DNA of 64,000 nt, from assembly GCF_011320095.1 (NCBI RefSeq), contig NZ_JAANOY010000006.1:37366-101365 (forward strand). The letters are read 5' to 3'. This stretch comes from Cognatiluteimonas telluris. GTDB lineage: Bacteria > Pseudomonadota > Gammaproteobacteria > Xanthomonadales > Xanthomonadaceae. The notes under the pieces are model-generated. The model did no database searches. It had not been told where the DNA came from and saw only the letters and a list, made by a program, of their open reading frames with translations. This document shows positions 1-9,284 of this stretch, one piece after another. Position 1 is the first letter of the stretch. Each line of letters begins with the position of its first letter. The position numbers and the translations under genes were made by a program.

Positions 1-499
<499 letters not shown>

Positions 500-665
500 A
501 TAACCTCAAGTGGCCTTGGCATCGACGACGCGTCGATACCGACCTTAGTTTCGCTACGTCTTCAACTTATTCGCCGACGGCGGACCGGTATCCGGTTTGT
601 CCGAGGCACCCAACGAGAGCGTGCGCGCAACTCAATGCATCGAGACTTGCGACCCTCCACCCTCT

Positions 666-781
666 CCCTGGTGACAATAGCTGTGTGGAACCACCCGATC
701 CCATCCCGAACTCGGAAGTGAAACGCACATGCGCCGATGGTAGTGTGCATCTAGCATGCGAGAGTAGGTCATCGCCAGGGT
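666..781 (+). rRNA. 5S ribosomal RNA
   Basis: This is a roughly 116-nt 5S rRNA. It contains the conserved core CCCGATCCCATCCCGAACTC at about 688-707 and GAAGTGAAACGC after it. The two ends (CCCTGGTGAC and TCATCGCCAGGG) pair to form helix I. Its position just downstream of 23S is the standard rrn order. The end points are set by the helix and may be off by one or two bases. Confidence 0.96.
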
Positions 782-790
782 CTTACCCCA

Positions 791-824
791 AAACCCCGCA
801 GCCAAAAGCTGCGGGGTTTTTCTT
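791..824 (+). terminator. Rho-independent terminator of the rrn operon
   Basis: A perfect 9-bp stem (CCCCGCAGC, loop CAAAA, GCTGCGGGG) is followed by TTTTTCTTT, about 10 nt after the end of 5S. This is a textbook intrinsic terminator ending the rRNA transcript. Confidence 0.93.
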
Positions 825-1170
825 TGGCCTCGGATTTTTTCGGATGCAATGGCCCTGGTTGGCATCCGCGATGGTCTGGCGACCAAGCTTGGGAATCCAG
901 GCCACCACAGCACCAGGGTCGAAGCAGCACCGCCCAGCTGGTGCGGGTTTCGCCAGCGGCGATGGCAGGGGCTTTTTCGATGATCATGCTTTCCCGGAAC
1001 CGCCGGCACCGGCTTCGCCGCTGAAGGCCCACCCACCTGCCGATGTGTCCGACAGCGACGACGCGCAGGGCTCCGGTGCCAGCGCACCGGCGGGAACCGA
1101 CAGGCGGGCCAGCCAGGGCAGGCTGTAGCGGACCCGGCCCGGGCGCGCCGGGGATCCGCATCTTCCGCGT
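825..1170. other. Gene-free spacer between rrn terminator and rpiA
   Basis: This is about 345 bases between two convergent units (rrn and rpiA). The open frames that cross it run into 5S or rpiA and match no protein family I recognise, so I call no gene. A GC-rich imperfect hairpin near 1129-1158 could help stop rpiA transcription from the other side, but it has no U-tract. Otherwise I see nothing in it. Confidence 0.6.
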
Positions 1171-1818
1171 TCAGAAGATGGTGATGGACTCGCCACCGAC
1201 GATCACAACATCGGCAGGCCGGCGCGCGAACAGACCCACGCTCACCACGCCGGGGATCTGGTTGAGTGCGGTTTCCATGGCGACCGGATCGGTGATCGCC
1301 AGGCCATGGATGTCCAGCACCCAATTGCCGTTGTCGGTGATGACGCCTTCGCGCCAGACCGGCTGGCCGCCGGTCTGGGCCACGATTTCGCGCGCGACGA
1401 GGCTGCGCGCCATCGGGATGACTTCCACTGGCAGCGGAAATCGGCCCAGTACGTCGACCTGCTTGCTCGGGTCGACGATGCAGACGAACTTCGCGCTCGC
1501 CTGGGCAATGATCTTCTCCCGGGTCAGGGCCGCACCGCCGCCCTTGACCAATCGCTTCTGGCGATCGCACTCGTCGGCGCCATCGACATACAGCGGCAAT
1601 GGCCCGGAATTGTTGAGCTCAATCACTTCGATGCCGTGGCTGCGCAGGCGCTGCGTGCTCTGCTCCGAACTCGACACCGCGCCGGCGATGCGGTGCTTCA
1701 GCGCCGCCAGCGCGTCGATGAAGAAGGCCACCGTCGATCCGGTGCCGACACCGACGATCATGCCGTCCTCGACGAATTCGATGGCCTTCTCTCCGGCCAG
1801 GCGCTTGGCTTGCGACAT
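1171..1818 (-). CDS. rpiA: Ribose-5-phosphate isomerase A
   Basis: Cytosolic enzyme of the non-oxidative pentose phosphate pathway that interconverts ribose 5-phosphate and ribulose 5-phosphate. The 215-aa product has the family length. It shows the phosphate-binding [16 protein letters not shown] near the N-terminus, the YVDGADE catalytic/substrate segment mid-protein, and the [12 protein letters not shown] motif that follows. The ATG start is the first in frame and gives the usual short lead into the Rossmann-like core. It is the last gene in a minus-strand run starting at the ZapB-like gene, after an EVE-domain gene 10 nt upstream. The window also encodes transketolase, the other main enzyme acting on this substrate pool, about 58 kb away. 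Assignment is secure. Confidence 0.97.
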   Translation of the reverse strand: MSQAKRLAGEKAIEFVEDGMIVGVGTGSTVAFFIDALAALKHRIAGAVSSSEQSTQRLRSHGIEVIELNNSGPLPLYVDGADECDRQKRLVKGGGAALTREKIIAQASAKFVCIVDPSKQVDVLGRFPLPVEVIPMARSLVAREIVAQTGGQPVWREGVITDNGNWVLDIHGLAITDPVAMETALNQIPGVVSVGLFARRPADVVIVGGESITIF

Positions 1819-1828
1819 GTGTGTTCCG

Positions 1829-2296
1829 TCATTCCAGGGAAAGCAGCAGTTTCCATTGTGCCGGGGTGGCCGGCAGCACCGAGAGCCGGGTGCCCTTGCG
1901 GATCAAGGCGAAGTCCTCGCCCAGCGCATCGGCGTGCGCGCGGATTTCATCCAACGTCACCGCGCGCTTGAGCTTGCGCACGAAACCGACATCGACGAGC
2001 CACCAGCGCGGGTCTTCGCGCGACGCCCTTTCGTCGAAATACTTCGACTTGCGTTCGAACTGGGTCGGATCCGGATAGGCGGTCGCGACGACTTCGGCAA
2101 TGCCGTAGATGCCCGGGATCTCGGTGCTCGAATGGTAGAAGAGCACCCCATCGCCGAGCTGCATCTCGCGCATGAAATTGCGCGCCTGGTAATTGCGAAC
2201 CCCGGTCCAGGGCTCGCTGCCGACGCGCGCGAGGTCGTCGATGGAAAAGTCCTGTGGTTCGGACTTCATCAGCCAATAACGCTTGCGGGGGCTCAT
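1829..2296 (-). CDS. EVE domain-containing protein
   Basis: A 155-aa single-domain EVE protein (thymocyte nuclear protein 1-like, PUA superfamily). Family hallmarks are visible: [16 protein letters not shown] at the N-terminus, [16 protein letters not shown], then [10 protein letters not shown] and [12 protein letters not shown] domains are thought to recognise modified bases in nucleic acids; the physiological substrate of the stand-alone bacterial members is not settled. The start codon overlaps the stop of the upstream cyclo-ligase gene by 4 nt (ATGA), so the two are probably translationally coupled. The longer open frame upstream of this ATG lies entirely within the cyclo-ligase gene and was discarded. 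Confidence 0.92.
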   Translation of the reverse strand: MSPRKRYWLMKSEPQDFSIDDLARVGSEPWTGVRNYQARNFMREMQLGDGVLFYHSSTEIPGIYGIAEVVATAYPDPTQFERKSKYFDERASREDPRWWLVDVGFVRKLKRAVTLDEIRAHADALGEDFALIRKGTRLSVLPATPAQWKLLLSLE

Positions 2297-2874
2297 GCGG
2301 GTGCTTCGGTCCTGATCAGGCTGTCGCGCTCGGTGCAGACGGCGTCGAGGGCAACATCCCAGGGTTCGATCGGCAGGCGTTCGACCTGTTGCGATGCAAA
2401 GGCGGCGCCCACCAGCCATGGCGGCGTGGTGTGCGCGGCGAAGGTGCGATCGTACCAGCCGCCTCCCATTCCCAGGCGCTGGCAGCCGGCATCGAAGCCA
2501 ACCAGAGGCACCACGACCAGGGACAGCTGGGCGCCTTCCAGCAATGCCGATGGCGCGACCTTCGGCTCCGGGATGCCGTGGCGGTTGCCGGCCAAGGGCT
2601 CGCCCGGGCGCCAGGGCGCGAAACGCAACAGCGCGTCCTCGCACAGCACCGGCAGGCAATACGTCAACCCGGGCGGCAGCGCCAGCTGCCAGGCATGGAG
2701 CGCGATCTCACCATCCATCGCCCAGTAACCGGCCACGGCGCCGGCGGTCGGCGCGAACGGCAACGCCAGCAGGCGCGCGGCGAGCGATTGCGCGGCGGCG
2801 ATGCGCACGCTAGCCGGGATGGACCGGCGGCGCCGTCGCAGTTCGCGCCGCCACTGCGCGCGTTCATTGCCCAT
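2293..2874 (-). CDS. 5-formyltetrahydrofolate cyclo-ligase
   Basis: ATP-dependent enzyme that turns 5-formyl-THF into 5,10-methenyl-THF in folate one-carbon metabolism (YgfA family). The 193-aa product starts MGNERAQWRRELRRRRR, the basic N-terminus typical of the family. It carries the nucleotide-binding RLGMGGGWYDRTFA motif toward the C-terminus. The ATG at 2874 was chosen because it begins the conserved domain and has GGAGG-like bases just upstream; an in-frame ATG further upstream would extend through the 6S terminator. The order zapA - 6S RNA - cyclo-ligase is conserved across gammaproteobacteria. Here a strong terminator separates 6S RNA from this gene, so it may depend on readthrough or on its own promoter. 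Confidence 0.93.
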   Translation of the reverse strand: MGNERAQWRRELRRRRRSIPASVRIAAAQSLAARLLALPFAPTAGAVAGYWAMDGEIALHAWQLALPPGLTYCLPVLCEDALLRFAPWRPGEPLAGNRHGIPEPKVAPSALLEGAQLSLVVVPLVGFDAGCQRLGMGGGWYDRTFAAHTTPPWLVGAAFASQQVERLPIEPWDVALDAVCTERDSLIRTEAPA

Positions 2875-2909
2875 GGAGGTCCTGCTTGGGATACGGTGGT
2901 CCGGAAACG

Positions 2910-2936
2910 AAAAAGCCCGTTGCATGAACGGGCTTT
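2910..2936 (-). terminator. Terminator between 6S RNA and the cyclo-ligase gene
   Basis: On the minus strand AGCCCGTT, a short loop, and AACGGGCT form an 8-bp stem followed by TTTTT. It lies 38 nt beyond the 3' end of 6S RNA and 36 nt before the cyclo-ligase start, as expected for an end to the 6S precursor. The plus-strand reading has only three Ts after the stem, so the minus orientation is the likely active one. Confidence 0.75.
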
Positions 2937-2973
2937 GCGGATCGCATCGCGAGGCGATGCGCTCTGGATTCAA

Positions 2974-3160
2974 GCATCCTCCGCCATGACGATGCGTGCC
3001 AAACGACCTTGAACCCGGGGTTCAAGTGGGAATGCGTGGCTGCCATCGGGCTTCCCGCTGCGAGGCGGACTTGCACTCCCGGCACCCGCTGCATCCCCGT
3101 GGTCGTCATTAAGGGACAAGGCGTATGTTTGTGCGCGCCGTCGGACACGGCAGAGGACGT
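2974..3160 (-). ncRNA. ssrS: 6S RNA
   Basis: 6S RNA mimics an open promoter and binds the housekeeping RNA polymerase in stationary phase. Three things identify it. First, its location between zapA and the 5-formyl-THF cyclo-ligase gene is the canonical gammaproteobacterial locus. Second, the near-palindromic element CTTGAACCCGGGGTTCAAG at 3008-3026 (reads alike on both strands) matches the CTTGAACCAAGGGTTCAAG element of E. coli 6S RNA. Third, the ends pair in a closing stem (TCCTCTGCC at 3149-3157 with GGCGGAGGA at 2977-2985, one G-U). The length of about 187 nt fits. A TATACT -10 box sits 5-7 nt upstream of the assigned 5' end, and a terminator follows the 3' end. End points are estimates. 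Confidence 0.9.
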
Positions 3161-3165
3161 GCAGG

Positions 3166-3171
3166 AGTATA
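3166..3171 (-). promoter_or_regulatory. -10 box of the 6S RNA promoter
   Basis: TATACT on the minus strand (5 of 6 to TATAAT), spaced 5-7 nt from the predicted 6S 5' end at about 3160. No convincing -35 hexamer is present at the usual distance, so a weak or activator-dependent promoter is possible. Confidence 0.6.
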
Positions 3172-3296
3172 GCGCCGGCGCATCGCGCATCGCATCCGTT
3201 CGTCGGCCAGTGACAATGCAACGTTCATGCGCGGTCGGAATTGCGGTTGCACCCACGCCGGCGCCGCGGAAACCACTCCACGCCGATGCATTGCAC

Positions 3297-3608
3297 TCAG
3301 CCGGCCGACGCTGCCCCGGCCTGCTGCAGTGCACCGTCGAGCTTGCGTTGGATGTCATCCAGCGTGCGGCGCAGCTCGCGCTCGTGGCCATTGCCGGCAT
3401 TGCGCAGCTGTTGCAGTTCGTGTGCGAGGTTCAATGCGGCCAGGACGGCGATGCGGTCGATCGCGGCCATGCGATTGGCTCCGCGTACTTCACGCATCTT
3501 GCCGTCCAGCAGTTTCGCCGCCGCCACCAGGCTGTCGCGCTCATCGGGCTCGACCCCGATCGTGTATTCGCGGTCGAGCACGCGGATGTTGACCGGTTCG
3601 CTGCTCAC
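3297..3608 (-). CDS. zapA: Cell division protein ZapA
   Basis: FtsZ-ring associated protein that bundles FtsZ filaments at midcell. The 103-aa product shows the ZapA pattern: an N-terminal beta module with EPVNIRVLDREYTIGVEPDE, then the RMAAIDRIAVLAALNLAHEL segment, then a charged C-terminal coiled coil (LRRTLDDIQRKLDGALQQ). The start is GTG and overlaps the stop of the upstream ZapB-like gene by 4 nt (GTGA). 6S RNA and the cyclo-ligase gene follow on the same strand. Assignment is secure from length, motif and locus. Confidence 0.94.
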   Translation of the reverse strand: MSSEPVNIRVLDREYTIGVEPDERDSLVAAAKLLDGKMREVRGANRMAAIDRIAVLAALNLAHELQQLRNAGNGHERELRRTLDDIQRKLDGALQQAGAASAG

Positions 3609-3826
3609 GTGTGCTGCTCCAGCGACTTCAGCCGGGCGATCATTGCTTCCACTCGCGAGCGGGCCTGTTCGTTCTTGGCCAGCAATTGCGCGCGTTCGCT
3701 CGCCAGGTGCTCGTGCTGCTGCCGCAGCGCGCGGTTCTCGCTGGCAAGCTGCTGCACCCGTTCGCCCAGCGTTTCGACGCGGTCGACGATCGCGCGCAAC
3801 TGGCCAAGGACGTCATCGGGCTCCAT
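3605..3826 (-). CDS. ZapB-like coiled-coil protein (TIGR02449 type)
   Basis: A 73-aa, almost entirely coiled-coil protein (VDRVETLGERVQQLASENRA and onward) with no membrane segment or signal peptide. Small coiled-coil proteins of this type sit directly upstream of zapA in many gammaproteobacteria and are annotated TIGR02449. Their size and architecture recall ZapB, a ZapA partner at the division ring, but orthology to E. coli ZapB cannot be shown from sequence alone. The ATG at 3826 was chosen because it begins the helical region; two upstream in-frame ATGs would add a non-helical leader. It is coupled to zapA by a GTGA overlap. Confidence 0.82.
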   Translation of the reverse strand: MEPDDVLGQLRAIVDRVETLGERVQQLASENRALRQQHEHLASERAQLLAKNEQARSRVEAMIARLKSLEQHT

Positions 3827-3955
3827 GCCGGGCACCATAGGCAGCGCCCGCCGGTGGGTCAAGCATGCGACGGATCAAGGCAGGCTGCCGCGGCGTGGCC
3901 ATGGGAATCCAGGTCGTTCGGGCGCCTGGATGACGGGCGGCGGTCCATCGATGCA

Positions 3956-6900
3956 TCAGGGAACGGTCGCCGGCGCCGCCGAAGGCGCCCAGTTGCGGAT
4001 GAAGGCCAGGCAGCGGTGCGCGTCGAGCCCGGGCGAGAGCCAGAATCCCTGGATCTCGTCGCACTGGTGCCCACGAAGGAAGTCCAGCTGGGCACGGGTC
4101 TCGACGCCTTCGGCCACCACATTCAGGCCCAGCGAGCGTGCCATCGCGATGATCGTGGTGGTGATCGCCGCATCGTCGGATCCCAGCGTCAGGTCATCGA
4201 CGAATTCCTTGTCGATCTTCAAGGTGTTGATCGGCAGCCGCTTGAGGTAGGACAGCGACGAATAGCCGGTACCGAAGTCGTCGATCGCCAGTGAGACGCC
4301 CATGTTGCGGAATGCCTGCAGCTTGTCAGCGGTCTGCTTGGCGTTGGCCATGACCACGCTTTCGGTCAGTTCCAGTTCCAGCACCTTGGGCGACAGGCCG
4401 GTGTCGGCGAGCACGCGCTCGACCACCCCCGGGAAATCCCCCCGCAGCAGTTGCAGTACCGAGACGTTGACCGACATGCCAAGGCCATGGAGGCCATGGT
4501 CCTGCCAGCGCCGGAGCGTCAGGCAGGCTTCGCGCAGCACCCATTCGCCGATTTCCAGGATCAGGCCGCTTTCCTCGGCCAGCGGGATGAATTGCGTCGG
4601 CGGGATGTCGCCGTGCTCCTCGCTGCGCCATCGCAGCAGCGCCTCCACGCCGATGATCCGGTCCTGCCGCAGACCAAGCCGCGGCTGGTAGACCAGGTGC
4701 AGTTCGCCGCGGTCGAGCACCTTGCGCAGGGCGTTGGACAAGGTCGCGCGCCGGCGGATGGTCACGTCCATCGACTCGTCGTAGCGCAGGTAGGTACGCC
4801 TGCCGGCGGCCTTGGCCTGGTACATGGCGGTATCGGCCTGCTTGAGCAGTTCGGTCGGCACCTGCGCGTGGTCCGGATACAGGCTGATGCCGATCGAGGT
4901 CGATATCGACACCTCCTGGCGATCGTCCAGCAGCAGTGGCGCCTCGAAGGCCGTGATGATCTCGCGCGCGATCTTGTCGGCCTGTTCGGGCGCATCCAGG
5001 TGCTCGAGCACGACCGTGAACTCGTCGCCGCCAAGCCGGGCGACGGTATGCTGCGCGCCAACCGTGTCCTGCAGCCGCACTGCGGCGGCGCGCAGGATGC
5101 GGTCGCCCGCGGCATGCCCGAGCGAGTCGTTGATGTCCTTGAACCGGTCCAGGTCCAGGAACAGCACCGCGATGCGCGCATGCTGGCGGCGCGCGCGCAC
5201 GATCGCGCGCGACAGGCGCTCGGACAGCAGCGTGCGGTTGGGCAGGTTGGTCAGGGTGTCGAAGTTGGCCAGGTAGCGCAGCTCCTGCTCGGCCCGCTTC
5301 TGGTCGGTGATGTCGCTAAGGACGATCACGTACAACGCATGCTGGCCATTGCCGTCGAGGACCGCGCTGCATTCGTATGCGCACAGGAATTCCTCGCCGT
5401 CCTTGCGCTGTTGCCACATCTCGCCCGACCAGCGCCCGCGCGAATGCAACTGGGCGCGGATGTCGCGATAGAACGCTGGGTCGTGCTGCGAACTGTCGAG
5501 CACGCTGGCATTGCGACCGATGACTTCGACGTCGCCATAACCAGTCATCCGCGTGAACGCGGGGTTGACCGAAACGAAGTCGAAATTGCGATCCAGGATC
5601 GACACGGCCTCGTTCATGCTGCGCAACACCTCGGCGGCGATGCGGCGCTCGCGCTCCGCATGGCGGCTGTGGGTGATGTTGCGCGCGGTGCCGGCCATGC
5701 GCAGCGCGCGGCCGTGCGTGTCGCGATCGACCACGCGGCCACGGGCGCGGACCCAGATCCACTGGCCGTCCTCGTCCTGCACCCGGTGTTCGGACAGGAA
5801 CAGCGGGCTGTCGCCGCGCAGGTGCTGACGCATCTGTTCGCGCACCTTGGGCAGATCGTCGCGATGGATCTGGTGGTCGGCTTCCACCCGGGTCTCGACC
5901 TGGATGTCGGCGGCACTGCGGGCATCGTCGTTGACGCGCATGCGCTGGAGCTCGTCGCGGCCGAAGTCGTAGTCCCAGAACTGGTCTCCCGAAGCCCACA
6001 ACGCAAGTTTCAACCGCTCCTCGCGGTCGCGGATCCGCTCGAAATAATCGCGTTCGCGCCGCCGCCGGCGCCGCCACGCGAAGGCCCCCAGGAGCAGGGC
6101 CAGGAGCACCATGGCGCCATAACCGGCCAATGCCATCGGGCTGCGCCATCGTGGTGGCGTAACGTCGATCGGGATGCGCAGCTCGCCCGGCCCCCAGATC
6201 CCGTCGTAATTGGTGCTGTTGGCGCGCAACACGTAGTGCCCGGCCGGCAGCAGGGTATAGGTGATGTCGCTGCGGTGGCCGTTGTCGATCCAGTCGCTGT
6301 CGATGCCGTCGATGCGGTAGCGATAGCGGATACGGTCGTTGCCCAGGTAAGCCAGCGCTCCGATCCGCAGGCGCAGCAGCCCCGCCGATTGCGGCAACGC
6401 CAGCCGGCTCGGTGCCGGTCCCGTGTCGCCGGCGCCGGCGCCGATCCGGACCGAGAGCAGGCGCAGGGGTGGCTGCAGCCGGCTGTCCAGGATGCGCGCG
6501 GGATCGAACACGTTGACGCCGCTGACGCCACCGAAGGCCAGCCGGCCGTCATCCAGCGTGGCAACCGTGCCGCCGTTGAATTCGAGGTCCTGCAGGCCAT
6601 CGGCCAGGCCGAAGGCATGCAGCGACCCACGGTCCGGCACGAAGCGCAGCAGCCCGCGATCGGTGCCCATCCACAGGCGGCCGTCGCGGTCGCCGACCAG
6701 GCTGTAGACGACCGGCAGGGGCTGGCCGCTCAGCGGGCCCAGCAGGGGCTGGCTGAAATGCAGCTGGCCGTCGGCGCCGGCCTCGACACGGTTGAGGCCG
6801 CCGTGGCTACCGACCCAGATCGCGCCGTCGGGCCCCTGCCACAACGCGCGGACGAGATCTCCGGCGAGGCCTTCGGCATCGGCCTGCTGCCGGAAGTGCC

Positions 6901-8566
6901 GCAGGCGACCGTTGCTTGGATCCAGGAGGTCCAGGCCATGGCCGGTGCCGATCCAGACCAGGCCACTGCGATCGACCATGACAGCATGTACGGTCGGGTG
7001 GGAAAGGCCTGCGGGCATGCCGTCCAGGTAAGGGTATCGTCGCAGGCTCGCCTCTATGGGCGCGCCCGAAGGCGTGGCGTTGGACGCAGGCGTGTAGTGC
7101 AGGAGGCCCGCGCCATTGGTCCCCAGCCACAGGCTTCCATCCCGATCCAGCGCGAGGCTGCGCAACGACGGGTGGCCGACCTGCGGGAGCGTCACTGCCT
7201 GCAACGCGGGCGTGGCGGGGTCGAGCAGGAACAGGCCGGCGGTGGTCGCCAGCCACAGCCGCCCGCCGCCGGCGGGCGCGAAGGCCATGCCCCGCAGGGT
7301 CCCGGAAAACCGGATTCCGGCGGCCGCTGCCTGCAACATCGGACTGAGGTCGGTGAAGTCGTCGCCGCGGTCGTAGCGCAGCAACCGTCCGTCATCGGTG
7401 GCCATCCACAGTCGCCGATCCTGTGCCTGGGCGATGGCGCGCACGCTGTTGCCCACGGCAACCAGCGGCCCATGGCTGGAATCCACCGCCACCAGGTAGG
7501 GGAACCTCGCCTCATGACTGTCGGCGACGGCGGCACCATGCAGTTGACCGCCGACCCACAACAGGCCGGCGCGGTCGACCATCAGGGCATTGACCGAATC
7601 GTCCGGCAGGGTCGCCGGCAGCGCCGGCTGCTCACGCACCGACTGGGTCCGTCCATTGCCTGGGTCGAATCGGCGCAGGCCGGCGCCGGCAACCGAAAAC
7701 CACAGGTAGCCATCGGGCGCCTCGGTGATCGCGCGCACGTCGTGGGCGGGGTTTCCTTCGCTGCCGTCGCCGGGCCGGGGCCAGGCCCGCACCAGCGACC
7801 GGCGGTCGGTCACCAGGTACAGGCCGTCTTCACCGCCGGCCCAGAGCCTGCCCGTGCGGTCGAACCACAGGCTGCGCAACGACGATTGGTCGCCGATGCG
7901 CCGTGGTGGGCGGCCGTTGCCATCGATCCTGTAAAGCCCGGCCGCCGTCGCATACCAGAGGCTGCCTTGTGGGCCGCGCAGCAAGGCCTGCGGCTGGCCG
8001 GCGAGGCGGCCCGCGTCCAGGGCCAGGATCCGGGTGCGCGTGCCGCTGGCGGGATCCAGGCGATCCAGTCCACGCGCCGTCCCCACCCACACCGCCGCGG
8101 GCTCCGCCAGCAACGCGAACACCTGGCGGCTGCCATCATCGCCGTCGCCAGCCTGCGGCGCGAAGCGATGGATGCGTCCACTGGCCAGGTCCAGCCGTGC
8201 GACGTAACGCGAATAGGTGCCGATCCACAGGCCATCGGCCTGGTCCAGCGCAAGTGCGGTGATGAAACTGTCGGGAAGGCTGCCCGGATCGCGCGGATCC
8301 TGCCGGTACAGGGTGTACTGCTGGCCGTCGAACCGATGCAGCCCGCCTTGGGTGCCGACCCAGACGAAGCCCTGGCGATCCTGCGCCAGCGCGGTGACGG
8401 TATTCTGCGCCAACCCATGGTCGCCACCGACGCGCTCGAAGTAATAGTCGCGCGTGGCCGCACCGGCCAGGCCGCAGCACAGCAGCAACGCGACCAGGCC
8501 CAGGAACGGCCCTGGGCGACGGCAGCCTGCGGAAGGCGGGGCGGGCATGGCGCGGCGCAAGGGCAT
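3956..8566 (-). CDS. Beta-propeller sensor diguanylate cyclase/phosphodiesterase (Reg_prop - Y_Y_Y - TM - PAS - GGDEF - EAL)
   Basis: A 1536-aa inner-membrane protein predicted to make or break c-di-GMP in response to a periplasmic ligand. An N-terminal signal segment (about residues 12-36) leads into a long array of two-component-regulator propeller repeats (GFVWVGTQGGLHRFD, GLWIGT, RLWMGTDRGLLRF and many others, to about residue 690). A Y_Y_Y-type beta domain follows (YRIDGIDSDWIDNG), then a TM helix at 811-832, two PAS/PAC regions, a GGDEF domain (G1179-F1183) and an EAL domain (E1308). The EAL half keeps EALLRW, NVS, ELTES, DDFGTGYSSL, KIDK and AEGVET, so phosphodiesterase activity looks intact. 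The GGDEF signature is intact, but the RxxD inhibitory site is absent (GAQH in its place). A second ATG at 8548 is an equally plausible start. Transcribed away from ygfB. Confidence 0.92.
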   Translation of the reverse strand: MPLRRAMPAPPSAGCRRPGPFLGLVALLLCCGLAGAATRDYYFERVGGDHGLAQNTVTALAQDRQGFVWVGTQGGLHRFDGQQYTLYRQDPRDPGSLPDSFITALALDQADGLWIGTYSRYVARLDLASGRIHRFAPQAGDGDDGSRQVFALLAEPAAVWVGTARGLDRLDPASGTRTRILALDAGRLAGQPQALLRGPQGSLWYATAAGLYRIDGNGRPPRRIGDQSSLRSLWFDRTGRLWAGGEDGLYLVTDRRSLVRAWPRPGDGSEGNPAHDVRAITEAPDGYLWFSVAGAGLRRFDPGNGRTQSVREQPALPATLPDDSVNALMVDRAGLLWVGGQLHGAAVADSHEARFPYLVAVDSSHGPLVAVGNSVRAIAQAQDRRLWMATDDGRLLRYDRGDDFTDLSPMLQAAAAGIRFSGTLRGMAFAPAGGGRLWLATTAGLFLLDPATPALQAVTLPQVGHPSLRSLALDRDGSLWLGTNGAGLLHYTPASNATPSGAPIEASLRRYPYLDGMPAGLSHPTVHAVMVDRSGLVWIGTGHGLDLLDPSNGRLRHFRQQADAEGLAGDLVRALWQGPDGAIWVGSHGGLNRVEAGADGQLHFSQPLLGPLSGQPLPVVYSLVGDRDGRLWMGTDRGLLRFVPDRGSLHAFGLADGLQDLEFNGGTVATLDDGRLAFGGVSGVNVFDPARILDSRLQPPLRLLSVRIGAGAGDTGPAPSRLALPQSAGLLRLRIGALAYLGNDRIRYRYRIDGIDSDWIDNGHRSDITYTLLPAGHYVLRANSTNYDGIWGPGELRIPIDVTPPRWRSPMALAGYGAMVLLALLLGAFAWRRRRRRERDYFERIRDREERLKLALWASGDQFWDYDFGRDELQRMRVNDDARSAADIQVETRVEADHQIHRDDLPKVREQMRQHLRGDSPLFLSEHRVQDEDGQWIWVRARGRVVDRDTHGRALRMAGTARNITHSRHAERERRIAAEVLRSMNEAVSILDRNFDFVSVNPAFTRMTGYGDVEVIGRNASVLDSSQHDPAFYRDIRAQLHSRGRWSGEMWQQRKDGEEFLCAYECSAVLDGNGQHALYVIVLSDITDQKRAEQELRYLANFDTLTNLPNRTLLSERLSRAIVRARRQHARIAVLFLDLDRFKDINDSLGHAAGDRILRAAAVRLQDTVGAQHTVARLGGDEFTVVLEHLDAPEQADKIAREIITAFEAPLLLDDRQEVSISTSIGISLYPDHAQVPTELLKQADTAMYQAKAAGRRTYLRYDESMDVTIRRRATLSNALRKVLDRGELHLVYQPRLGLRQDRIIGVEALLRWRSEEHGDIPPTQFIPLAEESGLILEIGEWVLREACLTLRRWQDHGLHGLGMSVNVSVLQLLRGDFPGVVERVLADTGLSPKVLELELTESVVMANAKQTADKLQAFRNMGVSLAIDDFGTGYSSLSYLKRLPINTLKIDKEFVDDLTLGSDDAAITTTIIAMARSLGLNVVAEGVETRAQLDFLRGHQCDEIQGFWLSPGLDAHRCLAFIRNWAPSAAPATVP

Positions 8567-8669
8567 ATCCGTGACAACGGTTCCCCAGTGTAGGCCAAGG
8601 CCGTGCGTCGACGACGGCCCACGCGCAACCCCGGGCTACACTTGCGGCCTTCTCCATCGGGTCCTTCGC

Positions 8670-9215
8670 GTGACCGAAACCCTTCCCCCACTGGCGGACG
8701 TCGACGCCGCGGCGCGCGAGCGCGGCCTGGGCATGACCGGCGCTGAATTGCATGGCGCACTGTGTGGCTGGCTTGCGGCTGGAGGCGAGGCTGGGCCTGG
8801 CTGGTTGCGGCAGGTTGCCGCCGACGACGGCCTGCCGCTGGTGGAATCCGGTTCGACTCTGGACCGGCTGGCGCAGGCGTCAGCCAGCGAACTGGATGAC
8901 CGCAGCTTCGGCTTCGAGTTGCTGCTTCCGGGAAGCGAGGCGACCTTGCGCGAACGCAGCGGAGCCGTGTTCGAGTGGTGCCGTGGATTCCTCGGCGGAT
9001 TCGGCCTCGGGTCTGGCAGCGCGCCGCCGCTGTCGGAGGAAAGCACCGAAGCGCTGGCCGACCTCGCGCGCCTGGCGGCCGCCTCGCCACAGGACGATGG
9101 CGATGACGAGGACGAGCAGGCGCTGGTGGAGATCGAGGAATTCGTACGCGTCGCCGCCCTGCTGCTGCATGGCGACTGCGTCCTCGCCGCCAGGCATCGC
9201 CAGCAGTTCAACTGA
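8670..9215 (+). CDS. ygfB: UPF0149 family protein YgfB
   Basis: A 181-aa acidic helical protein of the UPF0149 (YecA/YgfB) family. It shows the family core MTGAELHGALCGWLAAGG near the N-terminus, FEWCRGFLGGFGLG in the middle, and the C-terminal EIEEFVRVAALLLHGD. The GTG at 8670 was preferred over upstream ATG codons because translation from there (VTETLPPLADV) matches the usual family length; the upstream frame overlaps the divergent cyclase gene's 5' region. The gene precedes pepP, as in E. coli (ygfB-pepP-ubiH-ubiI), but here ubiH/ubiI do not follow. Its biochemical role is not established in general. Confidence 0.88.
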   Translation: MTETLPPLADVDAAARERGLGMTGAELHGALCGWLAAGGEAGPGWLRQVAADDGLPLVESGSTLDRLAQASASELDDRSFGFELLLPGSEATLRERSGAVFEWCRGFLGGFGLGSGSAPPLSEESTEALADLARLAAASPQDDGDDEDEQALVEIEEFVRVAALLLHGDCVLAARHRQQFN

Positions 9216-9284
9216 CGCAAGGTCGCTTCGATCGCGCTTTCGATGGACAATCGATCGTCCCCGGGCACACGGATCGCGCAAGCG

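Noticed and set aside
500-665. tRNA in the 23S-5S spacer
   Set aside because: No cloverleaf or TTCGANTC T-loop pattern with matching acceptor stem was found.
769-1161. 130-aa minus-strand frame between 5S and rpiA
   Set aside because: Runs into the 5S gene and terminator, with no family match and no ribosome site.
4451-8593. 1380-aa plus-strand frame opposite the propeller GGDEF-EAL gene
   Set aside because: Antisense shadow of a clearly functional gene; low-complexity composition and no recognisable domains.
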